From JALZKA01 sp963754045 (GTDB lineage Bacteria > Actinomycetota > Thermoleophilia > Solirubrobacterales > 70-9): a DNA stretch of 64,000 nucleotides. The DNA is taken from NCBI GenBank assembly GCA_963754045.1, contig CAVWEN010000002.1, forward strand, positions 372,001 to 436,000. Direction: 5' to 3'. The notes below the pieces were generated by a model. The model saw only the letters and a list, made by a program, of their open reading frames with translations. It was not told the DNA's origin and made no database searches. Position 1 is the first letter of the stretch, and the number at the start of each line of letters is the position of its first letter. The position numbers and the translations under genes are program-made. This document shows positions 60,867 to 64,000 of the stretch, piece by piece.

Positions 60867-63800
60867 CAGGCCGTTACCTCAACCGCCGCCGCTTCGGCCG
60901 CGGCTCGCTCAGTAAGCACGCGCTTGTATTCGCGCGGCATCACCTTGATGAACTGATCCAGCCCTTCCTCGCCGCCCTCGAGCACTCGCTCGGCCGGATC
61001 CGACCCGGTGCGGCGGCTGTGCTCGCGCAGTAACTCGCGCAGGCGCAGCCGGTCGGAGTCGTCGAGCGGGTCGAGATCCACCAGCTGACGGTTGCAGCGA
61101 GTCTCGAAGATCCGGTTCGGGTCATGGACGAACGCGACACCGCCGGTCATCCCGGCGCCGAAGTTGTGCCCGGTGGGGCCAAGCACCACCACGCAACCGC
61201 CGGTCATGTACTCGCAGCCGTGGTCGCCCACGCCCTCGACAACGGCTTCGGCACCCGAGTTGCGGACCGCGAAGCGCTCACCCGCACGGCCGCGGAAGAA
61301 GGCGCGGCCGCTGGTGGCACCGTAGAGCGCCACGTTGCCGGCGATCACGTTGTCCTCGGGCACATAGGTGATGTCGCGCGGCGGCCGCACCGCAATGATC
61401 CCACCCGATAGTCCCTTGCCGGCATAGTCGTTCACCTCGCCCTCGAGCTCGATCGAGAGCCCGGCCGCCAGCCAGGCGCCGATGCTTTGCCCGGCCGAAC
61501 CGCGCAGCTTGACCACGATCGTCTCGTCCGGCAGGCCCTCGGCCCCGTAGCGAGAGGCAACTTCGTAGGACAGACGCCCGCCGATCGCGCGGTGGACGTT
61601 GCGGATGCCGCGTTCGATCGTCGCCTCGGAAGCGCTCTCGATCGCGGGTCCGGCCTCGGCGAGCAACTCGAGCGGATCGAGCGACTCGCGTTCGGGCTTG
61701 GCCGCGGGATCGTGGCGGCGCGATTCACCCGGTTCGGCGACGACGGCGAGCAGGTCGCCCAGATCCACGCCACGGGCCTTCCAGTGTTCGAGTGCGGGGT
61801 CGGTCTCCAGTAGCTCCGCGTGCCCGATCACGTCCTGGATCGATGCGGTGCCAAGGCCAGCCAGGATCGCGCGAACCTCCTCGGCGACGAGGAAGAGGTA
61901 GTTGACCACATGCTCAGGGTCGCCGGTGAAGCGGCTGCGGAGCTCGGGATCCTGGGTGGCCACCCCGACCGGGCAGGTGTTCAGATGGCAGACCCGCATC
62001 ATGATGCAGCCCGCAACGATCAGGGGAGCCGTTGAGAAGCCGAACTCGTCGGCACCCAGCATCGCGGCGATCACCACATCGCGCCCGGTGCGCATCTGGC
62101 CGTCTACTTGGAGGACGACGCGCGAGCGGAGGTCGTTCTCCAGCAGGGTCTGCTGGGTTTCGGCGAGCCCGATCTCCCATGGCACGCCGGCTTGCTGGAT
62201 CGACGATTGCGGCGAGGCGCCCGTGCCGCCGTCGTGGCCCGCGATCACGACGTGGTCGGCCCCGGCCTTGACCACGCCTGCAGCAACGGTGCCGACCCCA
62301 ACCTCCGATGCGAGCTTGACCGAGACGGTGGCATGCGGGTTGCCGGTGCGCAGGTCGTAGATGAGCTGCTTGAGGTCTTCGATCGAGTAGATGTCGTGAT
62401 GCGGGGGAGGCGAAATCAGCTCGACTCCCGGGGTCGAGAAGCGAAGCTTCGCGATGTAGGAGTCCACCTTGTGGCCGGGTAGCTGGCCGCCCTCGCCCGG
62501 CTTCGCGCCCTGCGAGATCTTGATCTGGAGCTGATCCGCGTTGGCGAGGTAGTGAGCCGTTACTCCGAAGCGGCCGGAGGCGACCTGGTGGATCGCCGAC
62601 CGCCTCAGATCCCCGTTTGTGTCAGGCTCGTATCGGCGCGGATCCTCGCCGCCCTCGCCGGAGTTCGACCTGCCGCCGATGCGGTTCATCGCGATCGCAA
62701 GCGTCTCGTGGGCCTCCGGCGAGAGTGCCCCGAGGCTCATCGCCCCGGTCGAAAACCGCTTCGCGATCGAAGCGATCGGTTCAACGTCGCCCACCGGCAT
62801 GCTCTGACCGCCGGGCTTGAAGCTGATCAGGCCTCGGAGGAGGCCGTGCGCTGCGTTTTCGTTGTCGACCCTTCGCGAAAACTCCGCGTAGGTCTCCCGC
62901 TGGTCCCCGTTCCCGTTCAGGCTCTGCCGGGTCGCCCGCTGCAGCGTCGAGATCGTCTCGGGGTCCCACATGTGGCGTTCGCCGTCGCGTCGCCAGGCGT
63001 AGACGCCGCCCTGGGGAAGCAGGCGCTCGTGCGCGGTCGGCAACAGCGCCTGTTCGACGTGGCCGCCGAGCGCCTGCCCGTGGGCTTCCGGGTAGGCGCG
63101 GGAGTGTCGCGACAGAGCCTCGACCGCGAGCTGCTCGAGACCGACGCCGCCGATCTTGGATGGGGTTCCGGAGAAGTGGCGATCGACCACGTTTCGGTCG
63201 AGCCCAACCGCTTCGAAGATGTGGGCTCCGCAGTACGAGGAGATCGTCGAAATGCCCATCTTCGAGAGAACCTTCAGCAGGCCCAGGCCGAGCGCGTCGA
63301 GTGCGCGGCGAAGTGCCTCGTCGGCGTCGATGTCGTCCGGTAGGTCGGAGTTGCCGGCCAGGGCCGCGACGCTCTCGAGCATCAGGTAGGGGTTGACCGC
63401 CGAGGCGCCGAACCCGATCAACGCCGCGACGTGGTGCACCTCGCGCGGTTCACCCGATTCGATCGCAAGTCCGGTCAGGACCCGTTCGCCGGTGCGGATC
63501 AGGTGGTTGTGCACGGACGAGGTTGCGAGCAGCGCAGGCATTGGCACACGGTCGGCCGCGAGCCCGCGGTCGCTCAGGACAATGAGGTTCGTGCCGCCGC
63601 GGACGGCGGCGCTCGCCTCGTTGCAGATCCGTTCAATCGCGTCCCGCATCCCAGGCTCGCCGTCGGCGAGCGCCCAAGTGATGTCGATCAGCGTTGCGCT
63701 CAGACCGGCGTGATCCACGGAGCGCAGTCGCGCCATCTCGGCGTTGGTGAGCACGGGGCGCTCGAGTACCAGCTGGGGCGAGGGGTGTTCGCCGTGCTCG

Positions 63801-64000
63801 AGCAGGTTCGCCTCCGGACCCAGGCCGGTTCGAAGGCTCATCACCACGTGCTCGCGCACCGGGTCGATGGCCGGGTTGGTGACCTGCGCGAAGCGCTGCT
63901 TGAAATACGAGAAGAGGGAGGGCGACTGCTCGCTGAAGAGCGCGAGCGAGACATCGTTGCCCATCGAGCCCGTGGGCTCCTTGCCGTCGCGGGCCATGGG
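60866..64000 (-). CDS. gltB: Glutamate synthase large subunit, 3' part (runs off the window)
   Basis: Partial: 1,044 codons up to the window edge, reading frame still open at 64000 (an internal PMARDGKEPTGSMGND, typical of the central domain). The N-terminal glutaminase domain lies beyond the window. Visible: central domain to about 350; FMN/synthase domain with FSTGAMSLGALSPEAHETLAIAMNRIGGRSNSGEGGEDP, LRSRVVLQVDGQMRTGRDVVIAAMLGADEFGF; [3Fe-4S] MMRVCHLNTCPVGVATQ; C-terminal beta-helix GEVNDYAGKGLSGGIIAVRPP. Produces glutamate from glutamine and 2-oxoglutarate with GltD. Confidence 0.96.
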   Translation of the reverse strand, partial: PMARDGKEPTGSMGNDVSLALFSEQSPSLFSYFKQRFAQVTNPAIDPVREHVVMSLRTGLGPEANLLEHGEHPSPQLVLERPVLTNAEMARLRSVDHAGLSATLIDITWALADGEPGMRDAIERICNEASAAVRGGTNLIVLSDRGLAADRVPMPALLATSSVHNHLIRTGERVLTGLAIESGEPREVHHVAALIGFGASAVNPYLMLESVAALAGNSDLPDDIDADEALRRALDALGLGLLKVLSKMGISTISSYCGAHIFEAVGLDRNVVDRHFSGTPSKIGGVGLEQLAVEALSRHSRAYPEAHGQALGGHVEQALLPTAHERLLPQGGVYAWRRDGERHMWDPETISTLQRATRQSLNGNGDQRETYAEFSRRVDNENAAHGLLRGLISFKPGGQSMPVGDVEPIASIAKRFSTGAMSLGALSPEAHETLAIAMNRIGGRSNSGEGGEDPRRYEPDTNGDLRRSAIHQVASGRFGVTAHYLANADQLQIKISQGAKPGEGGQLPGHKVDSYIAKLRFSTPGVELISPPPHHDIYSIEDLKQLIYDLRTGNPHATVSVKLASEVGVGTVAAGVVKAGADHVVIAGHDGGTGASPQSSIQQAGVPWEIGLAETQQTLLENDLRSRVVLQVDGQMRTGRDVVIAAMLGADEFGFSTAPLIVAGCIMMRVCHLNTCPVGVATQDPELRSRFTGDPEHVVNYLFLVAEEVRAILAGLGTASIQDVIGHAELLETDPALEHWKARGVDLGDLLAVVAEPGESRRHDPAAKPERESLDPLELLAEAGPAIESASEATIERGIRNVHRAIGGRLSYEVASRYGAEGLPDETIVVKLRGSAGQSIGAWLAAGLSIELEGEVNDYAGKGLSGGIIAVRPPRDITYVPEDNVIAGNVALYGATSGRAFFRGRAGERFAVRNSGAEAVVEGVGDHGCEYMTGGCVVVLGPTGHNFGAGMTGGVAFVHDPNRIFETRCNRQLVDLDPLDDSDRLRLRELLREHSRRTGSDPAERVLEGGEEGLDQFIKVMPREYKRVLTERAAAEAAAVEVTA

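Overview
The window is high-GC bacterial chromosome around a replication origin, most likely from an actinobacterium of the class Thermoleophilia (Solirubrobacterales-like). Support for this: the order fhaA-fhaB-pstP-rodA-pbpA-pknB (typical of Actinomycetota), a PASTA kinase, the order dnaA-dnaN-recF-DUF721-gyrB-gyrA facing rpmH-rnpA-yidD-yidC-jag-rsmG-parA-parB, many GTG/TTG starts, and pervasive 4-bp ATGA/GTGA gene overlaps. The class is an inference from gene content; no 16S gene is present.

Layout. 0.1-12.9 kb: an exopolysaccharide/cell-surface glycan locus (phosphoglycosyl transferase, four glycosyltransferases, flippase, O-antigen ligase/polymerase, CapD-type sugar dehydratase, two membrane proteins with detached LytR_C domains, a GNAT enzyme). 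12.9-16.6 kb: DedA, UppP, PurM, a DJ-1/PfpI protein and a GNAT enzyme in a tightly overlapping chain. 16.6-28.3 kb: cell-wall synthesis and signalling (a Ser/Thr kinase with an unusual ectodomain, Ddl, PASTA kinase PknB, PBP2-type transpeptidase, RodA, PstP, FhaB, FhaA, and a third kinase with a polytopic C-terminus). 28.5-31.0 kb: an anchored Ig-like protein, prephenate dehydratase and an HNH nuclease. 31.0-31.3 kb: a small non-gyrase transcription unit. 31.3-40.6 kb: gyrA, gyrB, DUF721, recF, dnaN and dnaA, with the probable origin between dnaN and dnaA. 40.7-45.3 kb: rpmH to parB. 45.3-56.0 kb: pdxH, tRNA-Ile, SRPBCC and bifunctional-nuclease genes, a P450, a second Ddl coupled to an aminotransferase, a phosphodiesterase/GtrA/hydrolase cassette, and xseBA. 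56.1-59.2 kb: a small basic protein, a DEAD-box helicase, a dense repeat block and a sigma factor whose promoter contains a LexA-type SOS box. 59.4-64.0 kb: gltD and the 3' part of gltB, which runs off the window.

Genes left of the origin are mostly on the minus strand and those right of it mostly on the plus strand, so most read away from the origin. Wall precursor supply (Ddl, UppP), wall elongation (RodA-PbpA), Ser/Thr phosphorylation (three kinases, one PP2C phosphatase, two FHA proteins) and surface glycan export lie side by side. The least explained pieces are the SOS-box sigma factor, the repeat block beside it, the mini-ORF transcript after gyrA, and the detached LytR_C pair in the glycan locus.
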